Shown: positions 53,813 to 64,000 of the stretch, one piece after another
How the letters are laid out: every line of letters begins with the position of its first letter
Numbering within the stretch: the stretch's first letter is position 1
DNA from: Amblyomma americanum
Lineage: Eukaryota > Arthropoda > Arachnida > Ixodida > Ixodidae
DNA: 64,000 nt
Direction: 5' to 3'
Assembly: GCF_052857255.1 (NCBI RefSeq)
Contig: NC_135497.1
Location: 350,564,799-350,628,798, forward strand
Notes under the pieces: generated by a model
Seen by the model: only the letters and a program-made list of their open reading frames with translations
What the model was told of the DNA's origin: nothing
Databases searched by the model: none
Translations under genes and position numbers: made by a program

Positions 53813-56630
53813 GGACGTACAGTTTGTACCGACCTTCTGACTGGAAACATACTATACACATTACCATATATAGGACTCATTCGACGGTAGATATCTATAA
53901 GGAGAACACGTTCTGCCATCCAAAATTTTGTTTAGAAAAGCTGTTCTAACCGTGCACTAATGTATACAAACATTTTCCTTGTGACTACTTCAATATCAGT
54001 GGTGCCATGTGCAAAATGAAAATATCATGAAAAGTGGGAACATCAAACTTTCGTTTCATTGAAACGTCTTTCCATTTCATGAGCTAATAAATGTGTTCCA
54101 GACCAGGGGAAAATATACTGAACACCGCTCATACAAACACAACACACCAATACCATCTGTTCAATGAAACAACCCTACATAATACACAAAAACACAACAT
54201 AATATATCATGGCACAAGAGCAAGAGTTTTGTACACAGACCACACGAACAACACAGCCTCTCAAAGGACAAGGCGTTGCAATGCGCATGAAGGAGGAGGA
54301 CACAATCAGCAGTGCTCATGCGAGTTTTGATGATGACGATGAGATGGGAGCCCGTTAAAAGGCCATGTGATCTATTAAACGTCTGCGTATACAAGCGGAG
54401 CACATCGAGCACCGCCACAATGAGATTAGCAGAAATGAGAATGACAATGCCTCTGATCAGGTAATGCAGACGCCGTAGTGGAGTGCCCCAGATTAATCTC
54501 AATCGCATATGTCCTGACAAAGCACAGCAATGAGGAGTGTTTTCCACTTCACCTCTATCAACATGTGGCTGCCCTCGCCTGTATTTGACTCAGCTTCCTT
54601 GGGCATACACCACAATGGAGTGAATAAATGTACATCCAAACAACTGCGACGTGACGACTAATGAACTGAATATGGACAGGTAATTGCAAAAAGAAAAGTG
54701 GGTCATATATGCCCTCTTCACAGTGCGAACATGTCCACCCAACTGAAAACAAAACAAAAATAAAATAAAAAGACATCAAGTGTTATCTGTTGAAGAAATA
54801 AACAGCCTAAACACTAGCACACCTTCATTCACAGAAATGGAGCAACCTGTCACAAGGCAACGGGTATGGTAGGCACGCAGCAACCCAATTATATAGTGTG
54901 CGCCATCTTGATTGGCTCGTGCTTTCGTACCTTAGATGCAAACAACTTGCAAGATGAATTATTGAGAACCATTTGCCACTTCATTCTTGATTTGTATTCA
55001 ACTATAGTTAACACAACACACAAAAGAAAATACGTACTGCTTCGCAAATGGTTACTAAAAACATGTCCATGCCATTTCTGTTCTTAGTAAAAATATGCCG
55101 TACGGCCCTTTTATAGCCATTTTGTTACTTCTTCAGCACCAAAATATATATTTATTGTGGGTAAAACAGGATTTAAAAATGAGTTTTTTTCTCGCTACTT
55201 CATTAAAATTCATATCTAGACTGAGAAATGCTCTGTCCTCCCTGCTAGAAAGTGAATGGTGAGAAACCAGTCTAGGCACCACCACAATTTCCTTGAGAAA
55301 AGGGCTGGTGGGGGTGATACCTGTATTCATTTTTTAAACTTTACTAACTTAAAACGTTTTTCAATGAAAGTAACCACTTTGTGATTAGAATGCAGAAACC
55401 TGTTGATACATAGCAACTGGAATTTGCCTTCTGTGTCCATTTAAACATGCTACCTAACACTGAACCTTTGGTGTTCACAGTGACAAAAAAAAATTTAGTG
55501 ATGAGCTGTCATGAACTGAATTGGTTGGTCATGTAAAACAGAGGTTGCAAAGACAGTTTACACCAAAAATGCCTTGGTTAAGGATAAAAACAGTTTTAGG
55601 ATACCTTGTAATTCAACACATGTACAATTTATCCCAGGTTTGTGAGGGTTATTTAATGACATTTCAGTCAGCTGTGGGTTACAACAAATACATTGACCTG
55701 GGTACAATTAATGTTTTAATATTACAGTTCTATTTAACTGGTATCAGTACGGCAGAAATAAAGCCAGAACTCTGCAACACAAAATGTGCAGAAGGGAGGA
55801 AGGGGCCTGTGCATACATGTTACATATTTGCATGTTTTTAACTTTTTGCTAACATAACGATCATTTTCAACAAATTTGCTCAGTACCTGCTAGTGTCAGA
55901 GGCATAAATCACGATAACATATAGAGCAAGATGAGTTGTTTCATTATGAAAAGAAACAGGACAAAACAATGATGAACTTGCCTTTAAAGCCAAGTGCTAT
56001 ATTTCTGTTAAGGGAATTTTCGGAGCTTGTTACATTTCATTTGTATTTTGCATGCCACCGTTGTTACATGGTATCAAAACTGCACATACAAAATCCAGTA
56101 TCTGCCAGTGTCTCATTTATTGCGAACAGGATTTCTCTTAGTTATAAAAAGAGGGCCTTGCAAACTGCGTTGGAAAGTTTCCATAACAGGATTTTGGAGT
56201 ATGTAAGCAACTACCTGTTTTTTATGGACAGAAACAATGGGCACCATGGGCGGCAACAAGTTCAAAATGCTGTGAAGAGTATGCTGACAACTCTCCTGGG
56301 GATTAGTAATCCGTACAGAGTGGGCCGCGACAAGCTCACTCTGACTGCCGGCATTGCTGATGACCACAAATAATTAGCCATAACTACCACAACTACTCAA
56401 TGCCACCAGAAGGCAGGGAACCACGAGCAGATCCAAAACAGATTCCCGCCATCTCCGGTCTCTCATTTATTTTTTCAGGTTTGCACAGTACCCCGGTAAT
56501 ATCTCTGATTGAATGTTTCAGGGTGGGTGTTTGCATCTGTCAGCCTGTTTCATATCGGAGTGGCTTATCCGCTACCATGCTATCAATTACAAGTTCTAAT
56601 TAACTTGCTCTGATATGCAGTAAAAGTAGC
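53813..56630. other. 2.8 kb AT-rich, no gene supported
   Basis: A plus-strand 145-codon open frame at 55936-56373 has no recognised motif and an overlapping antisense frame, so I do not call it. The rest is stop-rich. Nothing repeat-like was recognised. Confidence 0.4.
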
Positions 56631-56637
56631 TCAAAAC

Positions 56638-57126
56638 TTAGCATACACACACTGGTAACAACATGAGTGCTACACTACAAGTGGAAGCATCAGATTTGTG
56701 TAGGCAATTATTCGCTGAAGAGAAACACAAATGCTGGACCTGCGACATGCACTCTGCTGGAATATGGATGCTCTGAGGAGCACGAAGGATCACATGCTCA
56801 TCACACAGCACCGGTGCTAAGTTAAGAATATCGTAGTGCTCAACCTTGCAGGAAGTGCGCAATGCAGAGAGAGGTCTATCCGTGGACACAGTGGGAAGCG
56901 ATTACCCTCTTTCGTCTGCCACTCCCAGCTTGATCACATCGGCAGTGTCATTAGAATCGGCTGACGCCACTGTCTGGAAAGGGGTCCTTTGAAGGGGAAA
57001 AGCCGCCGTGTTCTTAAGTTGTACCCGTGTATAGCTTTTGTCCAAAAATGCGTGAATGTTTGCGGTCTGTCCCTCAGCATAAGGATAAATAAGCTGGCAT
57101 GTCAAAATCACTTCTCCATTGTCCAT
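56638..57126 (-). pseudogene. possible coding remnant, two open pieces
   Basis: The 57126-56902 piece begins at ATG with MDNGEVILTCQLIYPYAEGQ and continues KSYTRVQLKNTAAFPLQ and SADSNDTADVIKLGVADERG. One stop and a frame change later, 56889-56638 reads STDRPLSALRTSCKVEHYDI. Protein-like composition, but no family recognised and no splice pair that joins them. Confidence 0.25.
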
Positions 57127-57610
57127 ACTTTGCGATCCTGTGCCTTTCCTGAATATGCAACAATAAGCCTAGCTACATGTATTCCTTAGAAAACGTGTTA
57201 TTTTGGGTGCGCTTCTTGAGGGAGCAAGAAAGTGGTGTTGAGCAGAAAATTCTTTGTCCGTGAGACAGCAAAGCTGTTCCCTGAGGTTAATTATCACAAA
57301 AAAACAGACCCTTTTCTTAAAAAAGCACACTTCTGGTTGTGTTCTGCACACTTTGCAAGCTAGCTTCTTATTCTATTTGCTGGCCTGGAGGGAAGACATG
57401 CACACTTCGCAGTAAAAAGAGTTTGAACGAAGCTTGCACATTTCAGCGCTCAGAACTTTCTGAAGAGGTAATCTGAGTGCGGCAGGCCCGACTGGTACCC
57501 GAACAAGGCATCAAGCGCTGCCCAAATCAGCCCGTTAGAGACAATAAATGCCATTTTAAGAACAACTGCCTCAGCCAATGTCGTCGACGAGCCAGGCAGT
57601 GTTTTTGGCG

Positions 57611-57859
57611 TCATAAGTACAGTACACATTGAGAAAGAAGCACTGCACCGTTAAACTGTGGCACGGCACCACCGTGAGGTTCATCGGCACAGTCACCTTC
57701 GCCGTCGTCCGGGTCACCGCACTCATCACTGCTGCTGCTGCTGCAGTAACCCTCGCTTGTGGCATCTATCTGCGGTTCCACGTAGTCCGTCTGCGACAGA
57801 AACCATCGCAGGCTCTCAGGTGTCGTCGTCTCTGCTGTCATACAAGTGGAAGCATTCAT
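57611..57859 (-). CDS. 82-codon acidic ORF, unknown
   Basis: The ATG at 57859 begins MNASTCMTAETTTPESLRWF, followed by QTDYVEPQIDATSEGYCSSS, and ends ...FNGAVLLSQCVLYL. The middle is a Ser/Asp/Glu-rich acidic segment. It could be a first coding exon (GGT GCA near 57640) of the gene whose remnants lie at 56.6-57.1 kb on the same strand. The run of AGC codons is also a simple repeat, so this is uncertain. Confidence 0.25.
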   Translation of the reverse strand: MNASTCMTAETTTPESLRWFLSQTDYVEPQIDATSEGYCSSSSSDECGDPDDGEGDCADEPHGGAVPQFNGAVLLSQCVLYL

Positions 57860-59450
57860 CACTGCTGCCAGTTTCGCCTGTCGCGTCCGCCAACGGCGCA
57901 GCCCCAAAGTGGGATTCACTGCTAGGCTCAGCGGCAATAGAGCTACATGAAACGCGAGCGGAGCAAGAGACAAGTTGGGTTCCGGTTACCAGAAGTCGAA
58001 GTCGGCGTTTCAGCAGCCTCGCTCGATGTGAGTGACCGCTGCGCTGCTTTCGTTAGCCAAGTACACCTTGCGACGCTTTGGAATCGTAGGTTGGCTGCTC
58101 TAGCTCATGGCGACGTGATGTAAAGGGCTTTTAGGCCAGTGCTGACCCACTGACTGTAGAAGACATGCCATACACGCTTCGCAAAGCTGGATCAGCTGGA
58201 TTGGCTTGATGCATGGCTGGATAAATAGATAGATGGATGAACAAGACCAAAGCCTTGAAATCAGACGGCGGCTCACGCCACCTCGCCCGCGTCCACCGCA
58301 AGGCAGCGCTTTCAGATGAACCGCTAGCAGACGACACACAATGTTTTTGTGACTGCCATTGTAACAAACAGAAGCCCTTGCTGAGAGTTCTTTTTGAGTT
58401 TATTTCCTTGATTTGTTTCGCGAAAGCCTGTTATCAGTGACGCATCGAGGATCGTACTTGTAACAATACAAAAATGCTCAGCTGCAAATTTCTAAATCTT
58501 TAATTCAAGTCAGAGGAACAAGAAACCACTGTCGTTATCACATTCAGATTATCCCTGTTGGCTAAGGCTATAGGAAAAAGGGTTCAAGGTTTAGCCCGAC
58601 AACAAAGCTACTATAAATGCCTTGCATGTGTCGGCGAAGTTTCTGGCATCATGTTCCAAAACCAGAAGTACATTCAGAAGCCTCTGGACGCATCTTGCTT
58701 GATGCATGTGAATACTGTTCCGGCTATTTTTGTCCGGACCTGTGAAAGCAAGGATAGAGGCGATTGGAAATCACTACTGCTGTTAAATTGCTACAATTTT
58801 TTAAAGCACTGTAAACAAGCCATGCCGAAAGAAATGAATGCACACGTGAATTCAATATATACAAGAAACGCAGCTTTCCGCGAAAATTCATGGAGCTGCA
58901 CTGAGAGACGATTTCCGCAGGCTGCATCGAATTCGCGCATGCCGTTTTTTCTGGAAACTGTCTGTACACATACGAGTCTGTTCCTTCTAGTCCAAGCATT
59001 ATATTATCATGTCCATGTACCTCTCGTTCTCACGGTTGCTGCGCACGTCCTACGATCGTAGTTCGCAATTTTTCAGTTACCCTAATTATATGTCTGTTTA
59101 GACTGAGAGACTTTCATGAACCTCGTTCACTGCGTTTTTTCTCTTGGAGAAATGAAGCCTTTATTTCAGATATGTCAATAAAAGAAGTTCAAAAAGTTCC
59201 TTGTTCGACGAAAGCTATATTTTCGGAAAAAAAAAAACAATCCGATACACTTCAAACTGCCTTCAAAGATCTTTCCCCACCGAATACTTCTTCAGATCGA
59301 ACATCTGTCAGAACACTGGACGTTTAACACTTGTATACAAACAGACATCGGCTTTGCGACAAATATCAGATACACAGTTAATATGCGGAATACCCACTTC
59401 AGCGGGCCGATCACGTATCTATAGGGCCGCCTACCCGAGTTCAGGTAGGC
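57860..59450. other. 1.6 kb with no gene supported
   Basis: GC-rich to about 58.1 kb, then AT-rich. Overlapping open frames on both strands at 58558-59061 show no motif. No repeat family was recognised. Confidence 0.4.
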
Positions 59451-59626
59451 TATACTCAAGAACCACGAGAAAAGGAGCGCGAAAACAAAACGGCGGACGA
59501 AGACAGAACACACAGCACGTGCTGTGTGTTCTGTCTTCGTCCGTCGTTTTGTTTTCGCGCTCCTTTTGTCATGGATGAATACTGACTCGCCCAACATTCT
59601 ACCCTTGTCAGTTATACTCAAGAACC
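59451..59626. mobile_element. fold-back insertion B with 14 bp target duplication
   Basis: Direct repeats tatactcaagaacc at 59451-59464 and 59613-59626 are identical and flank a 148 bp insert. The insert has 49-base arms (59470-59518 and 59519-59567, 48/49) meeting at gcacgtgc without a loop. The tail (atggatgaatactgactcgc, then ccaacattct) ends at 59612 and matches the outer tail of PLE 2. No coding capacity. Confidence 0.78.
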
Positions 59627-59633
59627 CCGGAAC

Positions 59634-59720
59634 AGGGGGGGGGGGGCAAAGCAGATGGTCACCCCCCCCCCCATATTTTTTTTTGCAGAGGGGGCAGCAC
59701 CCCTCCCCAGTCTCCAATTG
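59634..59720. repeat. G13 / C11 / T9 homopolymer patch
   Basis: A run of about 13 G (about 59635-59647), a C run of 11 (about 59661-59671) and a T run form a low-complexity patch. G and C runs could pair. It resembles the G-rich ends of the element at 41994-42987 but lacks the CAGTGGCGTAGCCA tip. Confidence 0.4.
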
Positions 59721-60273
59721 CTTCTGCTTGGACCAGATTTCTGAAAATTGAAACACATTAGCTCTAAGACTCTTTTAATTCAAAGCATAGTGAGGCTGAG
59801 GTGCTTGGCTTAGTAGCCAGTTGTAAATCATTTTTTTTTATTTGTTGCTTAGACGTTTGCCTAAGAAGGGGCTGAGGCTAAAGGCACAATGTTGCCTGAC
59901 AGGGCCTCAGCCCCCTACTACATGACAAACAAACATACAAATTACAAATTATAACAGTCCGGCGGGCCGGTAAAAAAAGTAGTCCAGATGTAAGCGTTAT
60001 ACAGAGGAAAATACATACGGAAAAAAAAAGACAGAAGCGCGTGACAAAAAATTTGCATAATAAATTTACGATGAGTATATAAATAAGAAACAAGGACCAA
60101 GACATACACGAAACACTACATCAAATAACAAAGTTCTACTTAAGGCTTGTTCTAGCCTACTAAAAAACAAGACATTATGTACATATAAACACAAAAAAAG
60201 AGTACAGAGAGGCGAACACAGAATCAGTAAAAAAAAGAAGAAAATAGACCACAACTTGCTCGCATAAGAAATT

Positions 60274-63146
60274 TTAGCGATTGCTATAGGTGACATCGCT
60301 GCAGAGAAGAGCTCCCTTACATTCGTTTTTGAAAGTGGAGAAGGGTTTACTGTAATTAATATTTATATCTCTTCTATTGAGAATTCTGATAACCTGAAAA
60401 GAAAGTGCTTGACGACCATAATTTGTCCTTATCCTCGGCATCTCTATTTTCGGGTCTCTGATAGCGTACAAGTTTATTCTGTCTGTGGATGTGACATACA
60501 AGCGATTTTTATGTATCCATTGTAGCAACTTAAAGTAGTATACCTTGTCTGCCCTCAACATATTGTACTTTAAAAAAAGTGGATGCGTTCTTAGTTCCCT
60601 ATTTTCGCCATGATAATTTTCGCATATGCGTAACACTTTCTTCTGTAAAGTAATTAATTTTTTGTAATTAGTTTCAGTTGTCGTACCCCAGACTAAAATA
60701 CCATAACTAATTCTAGAATAGAATAGAGAATAATATAATGTCTGCTTCATCCAAGATGGAATCAAGTGCTGGATTCTGTAAAGACAACCAATGACCCGTG
60801 ATAAATCAGACTTAGGCAACTAACATGGGCGTTCCAGGACAGGTCACTGCTGAACCATACACCCAAGAATTTTTGCTCAGTGACCTCCTCCAATAGGCTA
60901 CCTTCATATCTGATGCTAATAGGGTTCTGATCCCTAACGCTTGTCGGTTTAAAAATTACGTATTTAGATTTTGTTGTGTTTAGAGTAATGCGATTGGCTT
61001 GTAGCCACCTGGAAAGTTTTAATAAGTAATCACTGACAGATTTTTCAAGGCATGTTTTTGTTGTTCCTGTAAAAAATATATTCGTGTCGTCAGCATACAT
61101 GATTAACTGGGGGGATCCTGGTATCATAGTTATATCATTCACATATATAAGAAAGAGTAAAGGCCCCAAAATTGATCCTTGAGGGACGCCGTGTTCTATC
61201 TTCATTTTACTCGAAGTGTGATCGTTTATGACTACATACTGTAATCTGTCTTTCAGGTACGTTTGCAACAGCCTCAGCGCAACGCCCCGAATCCCGCAGA
61301 TCTCTAGCTTTTTTATCAATATGTCATGTTGCACAGTATCGAACGCTTTCCGAAGATCTATAAATAGACCAAGGGTTAAGAGTTTCTTCTCTATGTTTTC
61401 AATAATTTTGTCTTTTATATGTATAAGAGCTTGTTCCGTAGACTTATTTGCTTGAAAACCATACTGTGCATCAGCTATTATTTTATGTTTCTGAAAAAAG
61501 CTGTTAAGTCTATCATTAATGACGCGCTCAAATATTTTTGAGAATACAGTTAGAACAGAGATTGGCCGGTAGTTATTCATATTTGTTGCACCGCCGCCTT
61601 TATACACGGGTACTACTTTAGCTATCTTCAGGTCATCCGGAAACTCCCCAGTAAGAAGCATTAAGTTGATTATATAGGACAACACATGACTAATATGATT
61701 TGCAACATGTTTAATTGGCAAAGCCTTTATACCGTCATCTCCAGGCGCTACGTCACTTTTCAAGCTTCCGATTATTTTGCAAATTTCAGTTGGATTGCAC
61801 GGAAAAAGCGAGATAGAGCTCATTGGACTGTTTGCATGTGTATAGTAGGATATGCTAGCAAGTTGGCCTGTATATTTCCCTGTGCTAATGAACCTAAGAT
61901 TCATTTCTTCAGCAAGCTGATCATCAGACAGACGTTCGCCATCGACTGTGATATCTGTTACACAATGGCTTGAGCGCCTTTTGTTCATTAGGTCGTTAAC
62001 CATCTCCCATAACCTTTTATAGTCGTTGCGAGCACGAAGAATTTGAGCCTGAAAGTACTCGATCTTTGCTTTTTTCAGGTCTGAGATCAATTTGTTTCTG
62101 TAGGATTTAAATTCTTTCAGTAACTGCAGATCACGACATTTAAGAAAAGCATGAAACTTCTTGTTTTTTTCTCTTATTCGTTTAAACAAGTCAACAGTCA
62201 GCCAGGGTTTCCGCATTCTTTTTCGTTTTGTTTTATGCTCGCGCAAGGGAAAAGCTAAATCGTAGCACTGTAGCAGCCTACTCAGGAACGTTTTGTAGGC
62301 GACTGTAGCATTAGTTTCCTTGTAAACGTCGTCCCAGCTTTCTTTCTCGATTAGGCTGCAAAAATGTCGCAGGCTTTGGTCATTAATTGTGCGATACCAG
62401 GTACTTTCTTTGCTACTTTTATATTTACCAGTCACAGGGGGTCCCAAGCAGAATACTGGAAGGTGATCACTGAGGTCGCATATCATGACTCCAGCAGAAA
62501 TATCCTCACAACTCATGTTGGTAACACAGATATCCAGGGACGTTGCGGTATCAATAGTCACCCTTGTAGGTATTGTCACAACATTAGTGCAAGCGTACAG
62601 GTGCATAATGTCGCGGAATTCGTTTGCATTCGTGCTGTCCGATATTGTATCAATATTCACATCTCCGAGAATAACAAACGACTTTGTAATGACCCCAATA
62701 TAACTCAGTGCACTTTCTAAATAGTCACAAAAATCGGACATGATACCAGATGGCGGTCTGTATATGGCTCCAATGGCCGTATCAGATATTTTAACAAACA
62801 AGCTTTCTGTGTTTTGGTCACTCCTGGTCAAGTTATCTAGAACTTCATACCGCATACTTTCCTCGATATAAACAGCTACTCCACCTCCCCTTTTTTCCTC
62901 CCTGCATACGCTTTCGCACGTATAACCTGGCAAGTAAGGCGGAATGTCGTCCTTTGTTAACCAGGTTTCAGTTAAAACTATTACTTTAAATTTAATGGTC
63001 AGGGACTGCAGGAATATAGCTAGATCCTCTGCTTTGTTTCTTATGCTGCGCATATTGAAATGAATACTTGTAAGCTCTCGTTCTCTTGTTTTATATGCTT
63101 TGTTGAAAGCTTCAGGGTCATAATAGCAACACTCGGCCATCTCCAT
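60274..63146 (-). pseudogene. LINE ORF2: APE endonuclease and reverse transcriptase, one frameshift
   Basis: ATG at 63146 (a second in frame two codons on). Endonuclease: IHFNMRSIRNKAEDL (residues about 28), VIVLTETWLTKDDIPPY, SFVILGDVNIDTIS and CDLSDHLPVFCLG (catalytic SDH). RT: GDDGIKALPIKHV, NNYRPISVLTVFSKIFERVI, GLFIDLRKAFDTVQH, GVPQGSILGPLLFLIYVND and LIMYADDTNIFF (YADD box, about residue 690). The frame is continuous for about 780 codons, then shifts near 60810. The C-terminal thumb (ISYGILVWGTTTETNYKKL, then LQKKVLRICENYH) continues to TAA at 60274. A single base change of frame would separate this from a full-length protein. Confidence 0.85.
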
Positions 63147-63190
63147 TGCAAGCGTTCAGTGAGCGTTTGAAACATTCCTGTAGGATTCGC

Positions 63191-63936
63191 TTAGGTTCCT
63201 ATTTTTTCCAGATCAGATGCACTGGCAATTCTAATGACATCTGCAGTTTCATCCCTGCGCGCATAAATTTTTCCACGGGAGGTCCACACGAACTTCCATC
63301 CCACCACTTTCTTGCGGGCAACCGCAGCACCCAAGAGCTTTTTGTTCGAGGCAGTTAAGTGCTCATTTACGTACACAGAACAGCTTTCCCCGCCGAAGTC
63401 AAGATCTTTAGTGGTTAGCCCCTTTTTGCGGAATTTCTGCAGAACCTTGTCGCGTTTAGTGCGCTGTACAAAACGGACAACAATGTTTTTTTCTGTTTGC
63501 TTGAATGTTGGGACGCGGTGGCATACATCAATGTCGGAGTCAACTATTGGTTCATCTAGAAAGGCTCCAATTCTCTTGACAGCGTCGCATGGGTCGCCGG
63601 CATCTGGTACTCCTTTGATCTCAAGGTTATTAGCTCTCTGGTACTGTTCCAACTCTTCTATCCTTTCACTCAGCCGCTTCTTCTTCTTCTTCTTCTTCTC
63701 CTCAAGTAATATGGCAAGTAATTCAGCCGCTTATTTTCTGCTGTCAGCTCATCGTTCTTCTTCGTCAGTACCTGAACTTCTTTTCGCAGCTCTTTTAACT
63801 CATTCTTGATTTCATTTACGCCATCACACGTGTCATTGCAGTTTTTCACGCTGTCTTTCAATGTTCTAAGATCAGCCCGCAGTTCCCGCTTCAGATCTTC
63901 TAACGCCTTACTGATTTCTTTGACGTCTTTGCTCAT
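63191..63936 (-). pseudogene. LINE ORF1: coiled coil, RRM-like and C-terminal domain, broken by a micro-insertion
   Basis: ATG at 63936 starts MSKDVKEISKALEDLKRELR, a heptad-rich coiled coil to about 63735. A 43-base insertion then shifts the frame into an Arg run and stop. Beyond it, the frame from about 63650 reads QYQRANNLEIKGVPDAG (start of RRM-like fold), VCHRVPTFKQTEKNIVVRF and a C-terminal domain, SVYVNEHLTASNKKLLGAA then GWKFVWTSRGKIYARR, ending at TAG 63191-63193. These are trimeric nucleic-acid chaperones of L1/CR1 type. Without the insertion the protein would be continuous. Confidence 0.8.
63680..63722 (-). repeat. 43 bp micro-insertion with (AAG)n end and 10 bp target duplication
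   Basis: The direct repeat tcagccgctt at 63670-63679 and 63723-63732 flanks 43 bases. On the minus strand these read attacttgccatattacttg + aggag + (aag)6. The microsatellite-like 3' end and target duplication are what a severely 5'-truncated LINE/SINE insertion would leave. It shifts ORF1 by 53 bases in total. Confidence 0.65.
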
Positions 63937-64000
63937 GGCGAACAGTGTAGTGCGTGACAGAGATTAACACCAAATTCAGACAATGTACGTACACAAAGCA

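Larger units (their letters stand above)
59831..63960 (-). mobile_element. CR1/L2-type non-LTR retrotransposon
   Basis: Minus-strand LINE with ORF1 (63936-63191), ORF2 (63146-60274) and a 440-base 3' UTR ending in AATAAAAAAAAATG at about 59831. It lacks RNase H. ORF1 carries coiled-coil plus RRM-like domains and ORF2 an APE endonuclease plus RT, which fits the CR1/L2 group. The 5' UTR runs toward or past the window edge. Only one ORF2 frameshift and one ORF1 micro-insertion disable it, so it is the youngest long LINE here. Confidence 0.82.

Noticed and set aside
55936..56373. 145-codon plus-strand open frame
   Set aside because: No family motif; its start is in AT-rich DNA without a promoter, and a long antisense frame overlaps it.

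Overview
The window reads as a non-genic, repeat-rich stretch of an arthropod nuclear genome, most likely a hard tick. The reasons are Ruka-type tRNA-derived SINEs, I-group LINEs with RNase H, two families of Penelope-like elements (PLEs), Ty3/gypsy remnants, and short coding exons bounded by AG/GT splice sites. The species is inferred from repeat families I recognise; no complete host gene is present that would settle it.

Layout. 1-1.76 kb: a Ty3/gypsy copy that has lost everything between gag and integrase, followed by a TATA/CRE promoter-like patch (1.8-2.05 kb). 2.41-8.09 kb: a minus-strand SINE split by a 5.4 kb minus-strand I-group LINE. 11.1-12.36 kb: plus-strand LINE 5' part, interrupted by the 3' end of a minus-strand LTR element (LTR 12359-12630, polypurine tract, low-complexity coding tail to about 13.5 kb). 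13.5-14.66 kb: diverged satellite. 19.8-22.66 kb: a degraded plus-strand PLE with two pseudo-LTRs and hammerhead-like motifs. 25.56-26.25 kb: a solo LTR with a target duplication. 27.2-27.7 kb: an ACACC-rich minisatellite with an intact SINE inside. 30.3-36.8 kb: a LINE 3' half interrupted by a gypsy element. 38.66-40.60 kb: a 5'-truncated PLE with an unbroken 545-codon frame, bounded by perfect 69 bp inverted repeats and a 12 bp target duplication. 42.0-43.0 kb: a short-TIR element. 44.9-45.1 kb: a small solo LTR. 49.28-52.77 kb: a minus-strand, five-exon THAP/HTH/DDE (ISL2EU-like PIF/Harbinger) transposase pseudogene with another LTR fragment in its first intron. 59.83-63.94 kb: a minus-strand CR1/L2-type LINE with ORF1 and ORF2.

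Scattered short exon-like stretches (26700-26832, 28431-28603, 29465-29580 and 47461-47598 on plus; 53627-53812, 56638-57126 and 57611-57859 on minus) are the only candidates for host or domesticated coding sequence.

The most interesting pattern is a set of short fold-back insertions (near 18.05, 26.33, 42.61 and 59.47 kb). They have near-perfect hairpin arms and, in at least two cases, 13-14 bp target duplications. They end in the same tail motif (ATGAATA..CTCGCCCAA-like) as the 38.66-40.60 kb PLE. They look like hairpin-only derivatives of a Penelope-like element that still inserts through the PLE pathway.
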